64,000 bases of DNA from Paenibacillus glucanolyticus NBRC 15330 (GCF_004000885.1 NZ_BIMC01000013.1:1-64000); one strand, 5' to 3'; shown: positions 16,319-25,275, numbered from the stretch's first letter. Notes: generated from the letters alone by a model not told the origin. Translations and numbers: made by a program.

Positions 16319-16738
16319 ATGGAAAAAAAGACACTTTACTTCTTGTGCACAGGCAACTCTTGCCGCAGCCAAATGGCGGAAGGTTGGGCCAAAAAACATC
16401 TGGGTGATGATTGGAATGTCTACAGCGCCGGCATCGAAGCTCATGGCCTAAACCCGAATGCGGTCAAAGCAATGAACGAGGTAGGGATCGATATTTCGAA
16501 CCAAACTTCGGATATCATTGATCCGGTGTTGTTGAATCAATCCGATTTGGTGGTCACCCTATGCGGTGATGCTGCCGATCGTTGTCCGATGACACCTCCT
16601 CATGTTCGCCGCGAGCACTGGGGATTTGACGATCCTGCCAAGGCTCAGGGTACCGACGAAGAAAAATGGGCTGTTTTTCAGCGCGTTCGCGATCAAATCG
16701 GCGAGCGTATTCAAAAGTTCGCTGAAACCGGCGAGTAA
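16319..16738 (+). CDS. arsC: Thioredoxin-coupled arsenate reductase
   Basis: A 139-aa ArsC of the Bacillus/Staphylococcus type, with a low-Mr phosphatase fold. The P-loop is CTGNSCRS with Cys10 and Arg16, and the relay cysteines Cys82 and Cys89 are in place (TLCGDAADRC). It reduces arsenate to arsenite by a disulfide cascade regenerated by thioredoxin; trxB upstream in the island fits this. The ATG follows AGGGAG at 10 bases. It starts 28 bases after arsB. Confidence 0.95.
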   Translation: MEKKTLYFLCTGNSCRSQMAEGWAKKHLGDDWNVYSAGIEAHGLNPNAVKAMNEVGIDISNQTSDIIDPVLLNQSDLVVTLCGDAADRCPMTPPHVRREHWGFDDPAKAQGTDEEKWAVFQRVRDQIGERIQKFAETGE

Positions 16739-16801
16739 TCAAATAGAACGTAGGAGCCGGGAACTTTTCTCGGCTTCCTTTATTACAGGAGGGAAACGAC
16801 C

Positions 16802-17161
16802 ATGATATCCATTGAAATTTATGATCCGGCCATGTGTTGTTCTACAGGAGTATGTGGGCCAAGCGTGGACCCTGAATTGATTCGCGTATCAACCGTTGTC
16901 CACAATCTAAAAAGCAAGGACATCGATGTTGCTCGTTATAACCTAGCAAGTGAGCCAGATGCATTTCTTACGAAACGTGTTGTCAATCAGCTGCTTACTG
17001 AACAAGGTCCGGAAGTTTTGCCGGTAGTTTTGTTAAACGGTCAGGTAACGAAAATCCAAGGCTATCCCTCAATGGAGGAATGGTGTGCTTGGACTGGATT
17101 GGCAGAGACGGACTTGGTGAAAAAACCGAAGTTGCGTATTGAGCTCAAAACGAAGCAATGA
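16802..17161 (+). CDS. arsD: Arsenite metallochaperone ArsD
   Basis: A 119-aa protein with the ArsD metal site Cys12-Cys13-Cys18 (MCCSTGVCG) and the family core (RYNLASEPDAFLTKRVV, LPVVLLNGQV). ArsD hands As(III) from cellular thiols to ArsA, raising the pump's affinity. The optional C-terminal vicinal Cys pairs of R773 ArsD are absent, as in many homologues. AGGAGG lies 8-9 bases before the ATG. The stop codon overlaps the first possible ATG of arsA, suggesting translational coupling. Confidence 0.93.
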   Translation: MISIEIYDPAMCCSTGVCGPSVDPELIRVSTVVHNLKSKDIDVARYNLASEPDAFLTKRVVNQLLTEQGPEVLPVVLLNGQVTKIQGYPSMEEWCAWTGLAETDLVKKPKLRIELKTKQ

Positions 17162-17181
17162 CAGAAGGAAGTAGGTGCACA

Positions 17182-18948
17182 ATGATGAGTAGATCATTTC
17201 ATCCAAATGATATTCCACTAACGCCGTATCTCTTTTTTACGGGCAAAGGCGGAGTAGGAAAGACCTCTACCGCGAGCGCGACAGCCATATCCCTTGCAGA
17301 TGCGGGTAAGCGAGTTTTGCTAGTCAGCACAGACCCGGCGTCGAATCTGCAAGACGTTTTCGGTATGACGTTATCCAATCATCCTGTTCAGATTCAAGGA
17401 GCGCCTAACCTGTATGTCGCCAATTTAGATCCGGAGACGGCAGCAAGTAAATATAAAGCACAGGTCGTTGATCCGTACCGCGGCAAACTTCCGGATACCG
17501 TGATTGCTTCGATGGAGGAACAACTTTCAGGTGCTTGTACGGTTGAAATTGCCGCCTTCAATGAGTTCTCCACCCTTTTGACCAATCAAGAGCTGAAAGC
17601 CGGCTTTGACCATATTCTTTTTGACACAGCGCCAACGGGGCATACGCTTCGGTTGTTGCAACTTCCTACCGCTTGGAGCGGATTTTTAGATGAAAGTACA
17701 CACGGTGCTTCATGCTTAGGTCCATTAGCAGGATTGGAGTCGAAGAAGGAACTATATAGCAACGCACTGGCAACGCTGAATGACGAACAACAAACAACAC
17801 TCGTGTTGGTGACGCGTCCAGATCGTTCACCGCTGTTGGAGGCTGCCCGTGCTTCATCCGAATTAAGAGAGACGGGAATGAATAATCAGATTCTTGTTAT
17901 GAACGGCACTTTTGTTCTTCATTCAAACCCGGATCCCATTTCAGAAGCATTCTATAAACGCCAACAAATCGCGTTAGATGCGATGCCGGAGAACCTAAAG
18001 ACCATTCTCCATTATGAGATACCTTTAGTTCCATATAACCTAACGGGACTAACCCATTTGCGTCAACTATTTTCACTCATAGAACAATCATTAAGCTCTG
18101 AAAACGTGGAACAGATTTCAGCACCACCATTAAGCACTCTCATTCGTGATATAGCATCATCCGGAGTACGTATTGTATTTACGATGGGAAAAGGGGGTGT
18201 CGGAAAGACAACCATCGCATCAGCTATTGCGGTTGGCTTAGCTGAACAGGGGCATCGAGTACATCTGAGTACAACCGATCCTGCCGCACATCTTAACCAC
18301 ATTTTAGATGAGGAAGGAAACAAACATTTATCGGTGAGTCGAGTCGACCCAAGAGTCGAACTGGAAAAGTACCGTAATGAAGTATTGAGCCAAAATGCCG
18401 ATTCCTTAGATGAAGATGGTCTTGCTTATTTGGAAGAAGACTTACGATCTCCTTGTACAGAGGAGATTGCTGTCTTCAGAGCTTTTGCAGACTTGGTTGA
18501 GCGTTCACAGGATGAGATTGTCGTGATTGATACGGCTCCAACCGGACATACGCTGCTGCTTTTGGACGCAACTCAAGAGTACCATAAGGAAATTGAACGT
18601 TCTTCTGGAGAGATTCCTAATTCGGTGAAGCATCTTCTGCCGCGCCTGCGAAATCCTGAGGAGACCAGCGTAGTTATAGTTACTCTGGCAGAGGCCACGC
18701 CTTTTTACGAGGCTTCCCGATTGAACGAGGACTTGAAGCGAGCAAATATCCCTACAAAATGGTGGGCGATCAATCAGAGCTTCGCTGCAACGCAGACAAC
18801 GGATCCGGTGTTACAAGGCCGAGCGAGTTCGGAGGCACAATGGATCTCACAAATCAAAGAAGCATCGGCAAACCACAGCGTGATTATTCCGTGGGAACCG
18901 GAGGAGATTAAGGGATACGATCGGCTCAAAAAACTGACGGAGAAGTAA
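17182..18948 (+). CDS. arsA: Arsenite-stimulated pump ATPase ArsA (two-domain)
   Basis: About 588 aa, the full tandem form. Both halves have a deviant Walker A (FTGKGGVGKTS near the start; FTMGKGGVGKTT near residue 335) and the DTAPTGHT signal motif. The three metalloid-binding cysteines are visible in GACTVEIAAF, GASCLGPL and SPCTEEIAVF. ArsA hydrolyses ATP at the membrane to drive ArsB. The frame is open from an ATG at 17158 overlapping arsD, but AGGTG lies just before ATGs at 17182 and 17185, so an internal start is preferred; only the N-terminal 8 or 9 residues are affected. Confidence 0.93.
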   Translation: MMSRSFHPNDIPLTPYLFFTGKGGVGKTSTASATAISLADAGKRVLLVSTDPASNLQDVFGMTLSNHPVQIQGAPNLYVANLDPETAASKYKAQVVDPYRGKLPDTVIASMEEQLSGACTVEIAAFNEFSTLLTNQELKAGFDHILFDTAPTGHTLRLLQLPTAWSGFLDESTHGASCLGPLAGLESKKELYSNALATLNDEQQTTLVLVTRPDRSPLLEAARASSELRETGMNNQILVMNGTFVLHSNPDPISEAFYKRQQIALDAMPENLKTILHYEIPLVPYNLTGLTHLRQLFSLIEQSLSSENVEQISAPPLSTLIRDIASSGVRIVFTMGKGGVGKTTIASAIAVGLAEQGHRVHLSTTDPAAHLNHILDEEGNKHLSVSRVDPRVELEKYRNEVLSQNADSLDEDGLAYLEEDLRSPCTEEIAVFRAFADLVERSQDEIVVIDTAPTGHTLLLLDATQEYHKEIERSSGEIPNSVKHLLPRLRNPEETSVVIVTLAEATPFYEASRLNEDLKRANIPTKWWAINQSFAATQTTDPVLQGRASSEAQWISQIKEASANHSVIIPWEPEEIKGYDRLKKLTEK

Positions 18949-18984
18949 TGACAGGTAAGATTCTACTTATAAGGAGTGATCATC

Positions 18985-19269
18985 ATGATCATTACGGATG
19001 AGGCTAAAGCATACATCGAAGAGATGATGAAAGAAGCTGAGACAACAACGTTAAGATTCTTTAATGCAGGTGCTGGGTGTTGCGGACCAAGTTATCAGCT
19101 GACGCTGGATAAAGCTCAGGAAAATGACATTGTCGAGCGTATAAATCATATAGAAGTGGCTTTCGATCCAACGATTGCGGACCTCGTACGGAATGTTATA
19201 TTGGATATTGACCTAGATGAAGAAGGTCCTGCATTAATCGTCAGTGGCGGCAGTAGCAGCTGCTGCTAA
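18985..19269 (+). CDS. IscA/HesB-like small protein of the ars operon
   Basis: A 94-aa protein with the HesB/IscA beta fold pattern (ITDEAKAYIEEMM, TLRFFNAGAGCCGPSYQLTL, VAFDPTIADLV). It carries a CC pair at the position of the first conserved Cys of the family and a C-terminal SSSCC. Such short proteins in Bacillota ars operons are often labelled HesB-like or 'adhesin'. The vicinal thiols suggest metalloid or Fe-S binding; the function is not established. ATG 18985 is preferred to the GTG at 18976 because AAGGAG is 8 bases before it. The gene sits 36 bases after arsA and 26 before a phosphatase gene, so it is within the operon. Confidence 0.75.
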   Translation: MIITDEAKAYIEEMMKEAETTTLRFFNAGAGCCGPSYQLTLDKAQENDIVERINHIEVAFDPTIADLVRNVILDIDLDEEGPALIVSGGSSSCC

Positions 19270-19295
19270 TTCGAAAATAGGAGGCAACGAAGAAC

Positions 19296-19730
19296 ATGGA
19301 GAAGAAATACCATGCACTACATGAAGATAAGATCTATATGGGCGGAGCCGCTGATGTCGAAGAAATGGTAAAACAAGAAGGTGTCCAAGTCGTGGTGGAC
19401 CTTCGAGAAGAAGCCACGGAGTGCGCATCAACAGATGCCAACGTGAAATGGATTAAGATCCCCTTGGGCGACAATGCAACGGAGAGCGAGGAAGTTTTAT
19501 TTAAAAAGGCGATCGATGAAGTAGTTAGTGCCTATCACAATGGCCAAAAAGTTGCTTTTCATTGTGGGGGAGGTAAAGGAAGGACAGGAACCGTTGCCAT
19601 TGGAACCTTGCTAGCCCTAGGAGAGGCCCAAACCATTGCCGAAGCTGAGGAAAAGGCCCAGAGCATTCGCAACATTATTCAAATAAAGCCGACCCAAAGA
19701 GAATCCCTCGAAAAGATATTTGAAGCATAG
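19296..19730 (+). CDS. Dual-specificity/tyrosine phosphatase-like protein
   Basis: A 144-aa protein with a complete protein tyrosine phosphatase P-loop, HCGGGKGRTGT (Cys-x5-Arg), preceded by a VVDLREE strand and a plausible acid residue in the D-containing loop (PLGDNATE). Cys-based phosphatases use chemistry akin to that of ArsC, and arsenate mimics phosphate at their active sites, so a role in arsenic metabolism or arsenate sensing is possible but unproven. It lies at the end of the arsB-C-D-A operon, 26 bases after the IscA-like gene, with AGGAGG 11 bases before the ATG. Confidence 0.8.
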   Translation: MEKKYHALHEDKIYMGGAADVEEMVKQEGVQVVVDLREEATECASTDANVKWIKIPLGDNATESEEVLFKKAIDEVVSAYHNGQKVAFHCGGGKGRTGTVAIGTLLALGEAQTIAEAEEKAQSIRNIIQIKPTQRESLEKIFEA

Positions 19731-19841
19731 TTTCAAGAATGAGGACTTTAGATTCTACACGCAGATCAAATAAGTGGGCTGGGATGAAGAAATAAATAAA
19801 ATACTACGGTTATGAGGTTTCTTAATATCTTCTAAAGGGAT

Positions 19842-19857
19842 GGGACTGGGAAGTCCC
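19842..19857 (+). terminator. Possible terminator of the arsRBCDA operon
   Basis: GGGACT and AGTCCC form a 6-bp stem around GGGA, with a further partial GGGA/TCC extension. The T-run after it is poor. It is one of few candidates in the gap between the convergent phosphatase and CopZ-like genes. Confidence 0.4.
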
Positions 19858-19973
19858 TCCTTATAAAAGATAATGCATTGAATGAACATGGTGAGAGTAG
19901 ATCTTTTATGAAGTTGTTATCAGGAAGGGCTGTTAACTTATAAAGAAATAACCTGCGAAAACAGTTTTTATAC

Positions 19974-20438
19974 TTAGCGAGGATTACTTCCTGAAAGACT
20001 CCCTATATAAATGTTCACGTTTCCTAGACAGCAAGAACCTTGGGGGTTGTTTACCTCGCAACCACAACGACCCGCCTGAACATGTGATTTAATTTGTTTG
20101 GTAGGTTGTTCGTCGGTACCCGCCGCTTGAAGAAGTCGATCCCTAGTCCAATCGAAGCAGTAACACACGGGCACATTCATACTCGGGTTCTTTTGGTACA
20201 CAGGTACCTTCAGGTCGCTTACAACGAATGTTTGCGAATGGTCGGTGCTGAAATAGACAGTAGGACAAGTAGAGCTTGAGCAAAAAAGGAAAGAGTTCTT
20301 AGGCTCAATGTTTTCAAGAGCAGAAGCCTTTAACAATGATTTAAGCGTAATGAGCTGTACGCTCTTACCCTTTTCCCTACAGGAAGGACAATCAGTTCTA
20401 ACGGCTACTATATGGTTGGATGAGTTGCAGCAATCCAT
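19974..20438 (-). CDS. CopZ-like Cys-rich metallochaperone (Fe-S/Zn type)
   Basis: This 154-aa protein has the pattern of the N-terminal domain of Archaeoglobus-type CopZ: CPSCREKGKSV, FLFCSSSTCPTVYF, PVCYCFDW, then GRCGCEVNNPQGSCCLGNV. Thirteen or more cysteines can bind zinc and an Fe-S cluster. The usual C-terminal HMA domain is absent, as in the many bacterial one-domain versions found in mer and ars operons. It is the last gene of a leftward block after the ACR3-like transporter (gap 51 bases). Delivery of a metal or metalloid to the neighbouring transporter is an inference. AAGGAG lies about 10 bases before the ATG. Confidence 0.82.
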   Translation of the reverse strand: MDCCNSSNHIVAVRTDCPSCREKGKSVQLITLKSLLKASALENIEPKNSFLFCSSSTCPTVYFSTDHSQTFVVSDLKVPVYQKNPSMNVPVCYCFDWTRDRLLQAAGTDEQPTKQIKSHVQAGRCGCEVNNPQGSCCLGNVNIYIGSLSGSNPR

Positions 20439-20489
20439 TTTAACAACACTCCTTATGTGATTTGAATGAGCGCAAGGGTGAGACCATAG

Positions 20490-21476
20490 CTATTTTGTAA
20501 ACTTCTTTTCATCGCTTTCTCGTAAAAGGACCTTTGGAACAAGATGAATATAAATCAATTCCCCAATAAGTTCTACTATTGTCTGAGTTACGATTACTGC
20601 TGCCACTAACCCGTTCAGAGGCTCAGGTAGAGCTAAAGCAAAAGGAAGAACAACTAGTGAGTTACGCGTCCCCGCGCTAAAAATAAGTGCCCGTCCTGCT
20701 CCGGTATCCAATCGGAATATACGAGAAACGATACGAGCGATCATTGGAGTAATGACCATATATACTACATAGACTGGAATCACTTGGCTAATAATGTCAA
20801 ATGAAGTGTATAGTTTACTGATTTGCGATGCAACAACAACAAAAAGAGTCAGTGCCATAAAAGGCACAGGGAGCCATGCTGTAGCATCAAGAAAACGTTC
20901 TCCCGTTTGCTGTTTTCTTGCCCACCATTGTGTAAGCAGTGCAAGTACTAAAGGAACTACAATAAGACCTAGGAATGCTTCGAGAAACGGTCCAACACTC
21001 ACAATTTCGGCTGCCTGTGTGCCCATAAAAAGCCATAGATAAATAGGCAATAAAAGCATTTGGGTAACAAAGAGTAAGGGGGTTGAAACTAAAACAAGCT
21101 TCTCGTTCCCACGACCAAGGTGTGTGAAGACAATGACATAGTCAATACACGGAGTAAGCAAAACAAGAAATACACCCAATAGCAAAGAGGGATCAGCAGG
21201 AAGAAACCGTGTTAATCCCCAGACTAGGATAGGTACAACTATATAATTCATCATAAGTAGTGCGTAAATAAACTGTCGATTTGATAGTGCTTCTTTTAAG
21301 CGGAAAAAAGGGATTTGCGTAAACATTCCGTACATTAATATGGTAAGTACAATTGAAATCACATGATCAAAACTTGCGCTTGTTTCAGGCCAAAATAACC
21401 CAATGCCAGTAGCAAGAATTAATACCAGAGCATAAAGCCATACTTGATTCCTTTCTAACTGTTCTCTTGAGACCAT
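20490..21476 (-). CDS. ACR3/SBF-family arsenic transporter
   Basis: A 328-aa membrane protein of the bile acid/arsenite transporter superfamily with about 10 hydrophobic helices. The segment LTPCIDYVIVFTHLGRGN matches the ACR3 helix with the essential Cys, though its flanking residues differ from standard ACR3. The late GRALIFSAGTRNSLVVLPFA segment is also family-typical. It probably extrudes arsenite, adding to ArsB. The ATG at 21476 is chosen: TGAGG precedes it by 6 bases, whereas the upstream ATG at 21488 is part of that site. On the minus strand with the CopZ-like and CCPF genes. Confidence 0.83.
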   Translation of the reverse strand: MVSREQLERNQVWLYALVLILATGIGLFWPETSASFDHVISIVLTILMYGMFTQIPFFRLKEALSNRQFIYALLMMNYIVVPILVWGLTRFLPADPSLLLGVFLVLLTPCIDYVIVFTHLGRGNEKLVLVSTPLLFVTQMLLLPIYLWLFMGTQAAEIVSVGPFLEAFLGLIVVPLVLALLTQWWARKQQTGERFLDATAWLPVPFMALTLFVVVASQISKLYTSFDIISQVIPVYVVYMVITPMIARIVSRIFRLDTGAGRALIFSAGTRNSLVVLPFALALPEPLNGLVAAVIVTQTIVELIGELIYIHLVPKVLLRESDEKKFTK

Positions 21477-21661
21477 TTCAATCCTCATTTCACTTGTGCT
21501 TGATTATCGCAACAAAATAACGTTAAACTTCACAACTGTTCTTGATGCCTATATTAAAGGCGAAAGTATCATGTCTACTCTGACTAGTCAAGAATTAAAA
21601 GCTCAACAAAGACGATCGGTAATGAGGAATAGGGTTAACAGGCGCTATTCGTTTTTTGGCT

Positions 21662-21997
21662 TTACGTAGTAAGTACATTTATATTTTCGTCAATTTCATT
21701 TCGTAAGAATGCTTTTACTTCCTCGTTCCCAGTTAATTGAAGCTTGATCGTTTTATCTTCATTGTTTGTGATCACCGTAAAAGTTAAAAAAGGACAGCAT
21801 CTTCTCTCCAAGCCAATCCATTCATTCAAAAGCCGTAGTGTTTCTGAATCACCAGGGAATAGGTGTTGGTATCCTTTTTCAATCTCCGTAATACTGATCC
21901 TTCTTAGTTCTAATCCTCTCCAAATATTTTTGTATTCAAATCGTTCCTCCTTTGTAAAGACTGTATAGCAACATGAAATAGGTATTTCTTTAGTCAT
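21662..21997 (-). CDS. Small CCPF-motif protein of metal-resistance loci
   Basis: A 111-aa protein of the type often seen near mercury and arsenic genes, with SCCYTVFTKEER at the start and the hallmark GLERRCCPFLTF in the middle. Two vicinal Cys pairs suggest thiophilic metal binding. No enzymatic motif is visible and the function is unknown. ATG 21997 lies 8-9 bases after AAAGGGG, while the ATG at 22015 overlaps it. Leftward and divergent from merR. The 185-base gap before the ACR3-like gene contains a weak GAATAG/CTATTC hairpin. Confidence 0.7.
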   Translation of the reverse strand: MTKEIPISCCYTVFTKEERFEYKNIWRGLELRRISITEIEKGYQHLFPGDSETLRLLNEWIGLERRCCPFLTFTVITNNEDKTIKLQLTGNEEVKAFLRNEIDENINVLTT

Positions 21998-22246
21998 ATT
22001 ATTTGCCCCTTTCAATTAGCATAAGAATTACAACTGCTTCTTTTATACGAATTGATTTAGTTGCCCTTATGGCGGCGGTGATGAAATAACTGCACCGATA
22101 TTTCAAAAAGGAGAGCTAACACACAGCTACTCATAAGGTTCAAAAATGTGCAATGCTCTAGGCTGCTCCACCCTCGAGTTAAGTTTCGTGTTAGCCTAAG
22201 ATTTTATTAATTCACTATCCAGAATGAGTTATAATTAAATCATAAA

Positions 22247-22266
22247 ACTTAAAGGTAACTTTAAGT
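22247..22266 (+). promoter_or_regulatory. MerR-type operator
   Basis: ACTTAAAG-GTAA-CTTTAAGT is a perfect 8-4-8 palindrome just before the merR gene. Dyads of this length are typical MerR-family sites lying in the promoter spacer. It is between the CCPF gene (leftward) and merR (rightward) and may control either or both. Confidence 0.7.
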
Positions 22267-22280
22267 CAAGGGGGGATTTA

Positions 22281-22676
22281 ATGACAAAGCTTAGCATTGG
22301 TCAGTTGGCGGCAAAGGCTGGTATGAATGCATCAACTTTGCGCTATTATGAATCGGTCGGTTTGCTGCCTGCTCCTGAACGGAGAAGCGGCCAACGCCGC
22401 TATGATGAGAGCCTACTTGACCGTATAAGTTTTATTAAAGTCGCTCAGGAGACAGGATTTAAGATACAGGAAATTATCATTTTATTAGAAGGTTTTGAAG
22501 TGGATGATTCACTTTCAGATCGATGGGAGCACATGGCGAAGTTGAAACGCTCTCAACTTGAGGAAAAGAAGAAACTAATTAATTCCATGATAAAGATTCT
22601 AGATAACGGCTTAAACTGCAAATGCCTAACTTGGTCGGAATGTTTAATGAAAATTCAAAATAACGGATCGTGCTAG
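22281..22676 (+). CDS. MerR-family metal/metalloid-responsive regulator
   Basis: A 131-aa MerR protein. The N-terminal winged helix reads SIGQLAAKAGMNASTLRYYE and GQRRYDESLLDRI, followed by a dimerisation coiled coil. Cysteines are confined to the C-terminus (NCKCLTWSEC and a final Cys), resembling the Cys-x-Cys-rich sensor loops of thiol or metal sensors in this family. The ligand cannot be assigned, though arsenic is likely from context. AGGGGGG lies 6 bases before the ATG. A terminator follows. Confidence 0.85.
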   Translation: MTKLSIGQLAAKAGMNASTLRYYESVGLLPAPERRSGQRRYDESLLDRISFIKVAQETGFKIQEIIILLEGFEVDDSLSDRWEHMAKLKRSQLEEKKKLINSMIKILDNGLNCKCLTWSECLMKIQNNGSC

Positions 22677-22699
22677 ATGTATGTAATGCATAATACGTG

Positions 22700-22730
22700 A
22701 TAGCCACCAGTAGAACAGGTGGCTATTTAA
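22700..22730 (+). terminator. Terminator after merR
   Basis: ATAGCCACC (22700-22708) and GGTGGCTAT (22718-22726) form a 9-bp stem with a 9-base loop, followed by TTTAAAA. Confidence 0.6.
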
Positions 22731-22904
22731 AATGGACTCATTTTAAAATAAAAACTTGCAAAATACAAATATTCGAGTTATAACTGATCTAAGGCTTGAT
22801 ACATGTAATGCGACTGGTTTTAATTATTATGCACATGGAAGTGAACTAAGGGGCCTATTATATGAGTTATTACTTGTAATTTACAAATAATTTGGAGGTT
22901 GATT

Positions 22905-24149
22905 ATGATTCGGAGCACGGCTGAGAAAAACATGATCATTGCCGCCTTCATCACAGCAGTTAGTTTATTTGGAGACGCCATGTTATATGCCGTGTTGCCG
23001 GTAAACAGTGAGGAATTCGGGTTAACAGCCCTTTGGCAGATTGGGGTTTTATTATCGATCAATCGGTTTGTTCGTATACCGATACATCCACTCATTGGCT
23101 GGTTCTATACACGATATCCGGTTCGAAATGGTCTATTCATCGCCATCTGCCTAACGATCGTTTCTACATTTGCTTATGGTTACTTTAATGAATTTATCGC
23201 GCTCTTGATCGCTAGATGTGTGTGGGGAGTGGCATGGGCTTTCATTAAGCAAGCCGGGCAGTTATTAGTGGTTGAAGCTGTTACGGAGAGCAAGCAGCCA
23301 GGGAAACTAACAGGTTTGTTTAATGGGATTGCCGGTGCTGGTGTCGTTATCGGAATGGTTGTAGGTTCCTTATTATCTGAAAGCTTTGATACTTCGTCGG
23401 TGTTAATCGGTTTCGCGATCCTCAGTGCTTTAACTTTTCCGCTTTTGTTAGCTATCAAAACAAGCAGTCGAGGTGTAGTGCAGCATGTAGAGAACAAAAA
23501 TTCGAAAGCACTGCTGTTCATGGTTAAGGATCGACGTTTCATTGTACTTCTACTAACCGGATTTGTGATTTCTTTATTATTCCAAGGGTACGTGAAATCG
23601 ACACTAAGCTACTGGATAGAAATGCGGGATTTTAGTGCTTTATCTTTATTAAGTTCGATTAGTGCTGCAACGTTAACAGGAATATTACTCACCCTCAAAT
23701 TAGCTGCGGATCCTTTCCTTGGTTATTGGGTTGGAAGGTTTAGTGATATCAGGCAGTCGAGAACAGAATGGTTAACGGGAAGTATCATGGCGGTGGGTAT
23801 TCTTTTTGTTATCATCGCATTCCATCTCCAAACTGTTGTGTGGCTCTCAACGCTGATCTTATTACTTCTCGTATCTTCAATCGTAACTACATTATTAGAT
23901 GCTGATGCCGCTCAATATGCAGCTGATTCATCCAATAAACATTACGTCGTATCTTCGTATTCCATGACGGTTGATATAGGTGCTGCGCTAGGTCCATTTC
24001 TGGGTTTCACATTGCTCTCTGTAATTGGAGATACCTTCTTGAATGTTGGAGCTGCTCTATTGTTAGTATTGTGTGGATTCGTATTGCTTCGAGTGAAGAA
24101 GAGGAATCGAAAAAATGAAATCCTAATTGATGTTGATAATCATACATAA
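22905..24149 (+). CDS. MFS efflux transporter of the arsenic island
   Basis: A 414-aa major facilitator protein with about 12 hydrophobic helices; a basic loop (RYPVRNG) follows helix 2 and GVAWAFIKQAGQLLVVEA lies in helix 4-5. It is next to, and cotranscribed with, an ArsO-like monooxygenase (14-20 bases apart), a pairing seen in other ars clusters. Export of an arsenical is therefore likely, but homology to ArsJ or ArsK is not certain from the sequence. ATG 22905 is preferred: GGAGG precedes it by 6 bases and overlaps the alternative TTG at 22899. The upstream region 22731-22890 holds no clear operator. Confidence 0.82.
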   Translation: MIRSTAEKNMIIAAFITAVSLFGDAMLYAVLPVNSEEFGLTALWQIGVLLSINRFVRIPIHPLIGWFYTRYPVRNGLFIAICLTIVSTFAYGYFNEFIALLIARCVWGVAWAFIKQAGQLLVVEAVTESKQPGKLTGLFNGIAGAGVVIGMVVGSLLSESFDTSSVLIGFAILSALTFPLLLAIKTSSRGVVQHVENKNSKALLFMVKDRRFIVLLLTGFVISLLFQGYVKSTLSYWIEMRDFSALSLLSSISAATLTGILLTLKLAADPFLGYWVGRFSDIRQSRTEWLTGSIMAVGILFVIIAFHLQTVVWLSTLILLLLVSSIVTTLLDADAAQYAADSSNKHYVVSSYSMTVDIGAALGPFLGFTLLSVIGDTFLNVGAALLLVLCGFVLLRVKKRNRKNEILIDVDNHT

Positions 24150-24169
24150 CGTGAGAGGAGAGAATGACA

Positions 24170-25234
24170 ATGAATCATGTTTTAGATGTCCTAGTCATTG
24201 GTGGCGGGCAATCGGGATTAGCATCAGGGTATCACCTGAAACAAAGAGGTTTATCCTTTTTAATTTTGGAAGCAAGTGGGGAAGCTGCAGGGTCGTGGCC
24301 GAATTACTACGATAGTTTAAAGCTGTTTTCGCCGGCTAAATATTCATCCTTACCGGGACTATCCATACCGTCTCCAGGTGACCGATATCCTAATCGAGAT
24401 GAGGTTGTTCAATACCTAAAAAACTATGCGTCTCACTTTCAGTTACCGATTGCCTTTCATCAACGTGTTGAGCAAGTTTCTAAAGAATCAGGTGTTTTTC
24501 AAGTTCGTACGACTTCGGGAGAAACCTATACTGCACGCAACGTGATTTGCGCTACCGGTTCTTTTAACAAGCCATATATTCCATCGATACCTGGACAAGA
24601 AGATTTCAAAGGTACAATCATACATTCCGCGGTGTATAAGACACCTGATGCCTTCAGGGATCAATCTGTTATCGTTGTCGGCAGGGGAAACTCAGCTGTA
24701 CAAATCGCGATGGAGTTAGCAGATAAAGCCCATACCACGTTAGCTGTTCGCGAGCAGGTCTCGCTTGTGCCGCAGCGTTTTCTAGGAAAGGACATTCATT
24801 TTTGGTTTATTATCACCGGTATCGATTCCCACTGGCGGATAGGGAAGTCATTAGCCAACGCATCTTCCGTTATGGACCTGGATGGGTACAAACAAAGGTT
24901 GAAGGATGGCAACCCAAAGCAAAAGATCATGTTTACTTCGTTTTATGAAGATGGGGTGATTTGGCCAGATGGTTCTAAAGAGAAGGTGGATAGCGTTATT
25001 TTTGCAACTGGGTTTCATTCCAATCTTTCCTTTATTAAGGACCTGGGAGGGCTAGATGCTAAGGGAGATCCATTACAAGACCGCGGCGTCAGTACGGTTG
25101 TACTCGGTTTATACTTTGTGGGCCTATCCGGGCAGCGATCCTTTGCCTCAGCGACCCTCCGCGGTGTTGGTTCGGATGCAAAGTATGCTGTGAAACATAT
25201 TCAGAAGAATACAATTGTTCCTTATGCGGAGTAA
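24170..25234 (+). CDS. arsO: ArsO-like flavin-dependent monooxygenase
   Basis: A 354-aa flavoprotein: FAD motif VLVIGGGQSGLASGYHLKQR at the N-terminus, a YDSLKLFSPAKYSSLPG segment shared by ArsO/CzcO-like proteins, a second dinucleotide motif (VIVVGRGNSAVQIAMELA) and the closing FATGFHSNL. Proteins of this type accompany MFS transporters in ars clusters and are thought to oxidise arsenicals; the exact reaction is unsettled. ATG 24170 lies 9 bases after AGGAG; an ATG at 24164 is only 3 bases after it. It follows the MFS gene directly and precedes a decayed oxidoreductase gene. Confidence 0.8.
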   Translation: MNHVLDVLVIGGGQSGLASGYHLKQRGLSFLILEASGEAAGSWPNYYDSLKLFSPAKYSSLPGLSIPSPGDRYPNRDEVVQYLKNYASHFQLPIAFHQRVEQVSKESGVFQVRTTSGETYTARNVICATGSFNKPYIPSIPGQEDFKGTIIHSAVYKTPDAFRDQSVIVVGRGNSAVQIAMELADKAHTTLAVREQVSLVPQRFLGKDIHFWFIITGIDSHWRIGKSLANASSVMDLDGYKQRLKDGNPKQKIMFTSFYEDGVIWPDGSKEKVDSVIFATGFHSNLSFIKDLGGLDAKGDPLQDRGVSTVVLGLYFVGLSGQRSFASATLRGVGSDAKYAVKHIQKNTIVPYAE

Positions 25235-25275
25235 TGGCTAGTTAAAATGCAACATGAGGAGAGAAGGGGATCCCA

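Noticed and set aside
21480..21540. A GTTGTGAAGTTTAAC match, on the minus strand before the ACR3-like gene, to the alternative-sigma promoter
   Set aside because: The -35-like part matches, but the CCC and TA-rich hexamer at 21 bases are missing, so it was not added to the promoter class.
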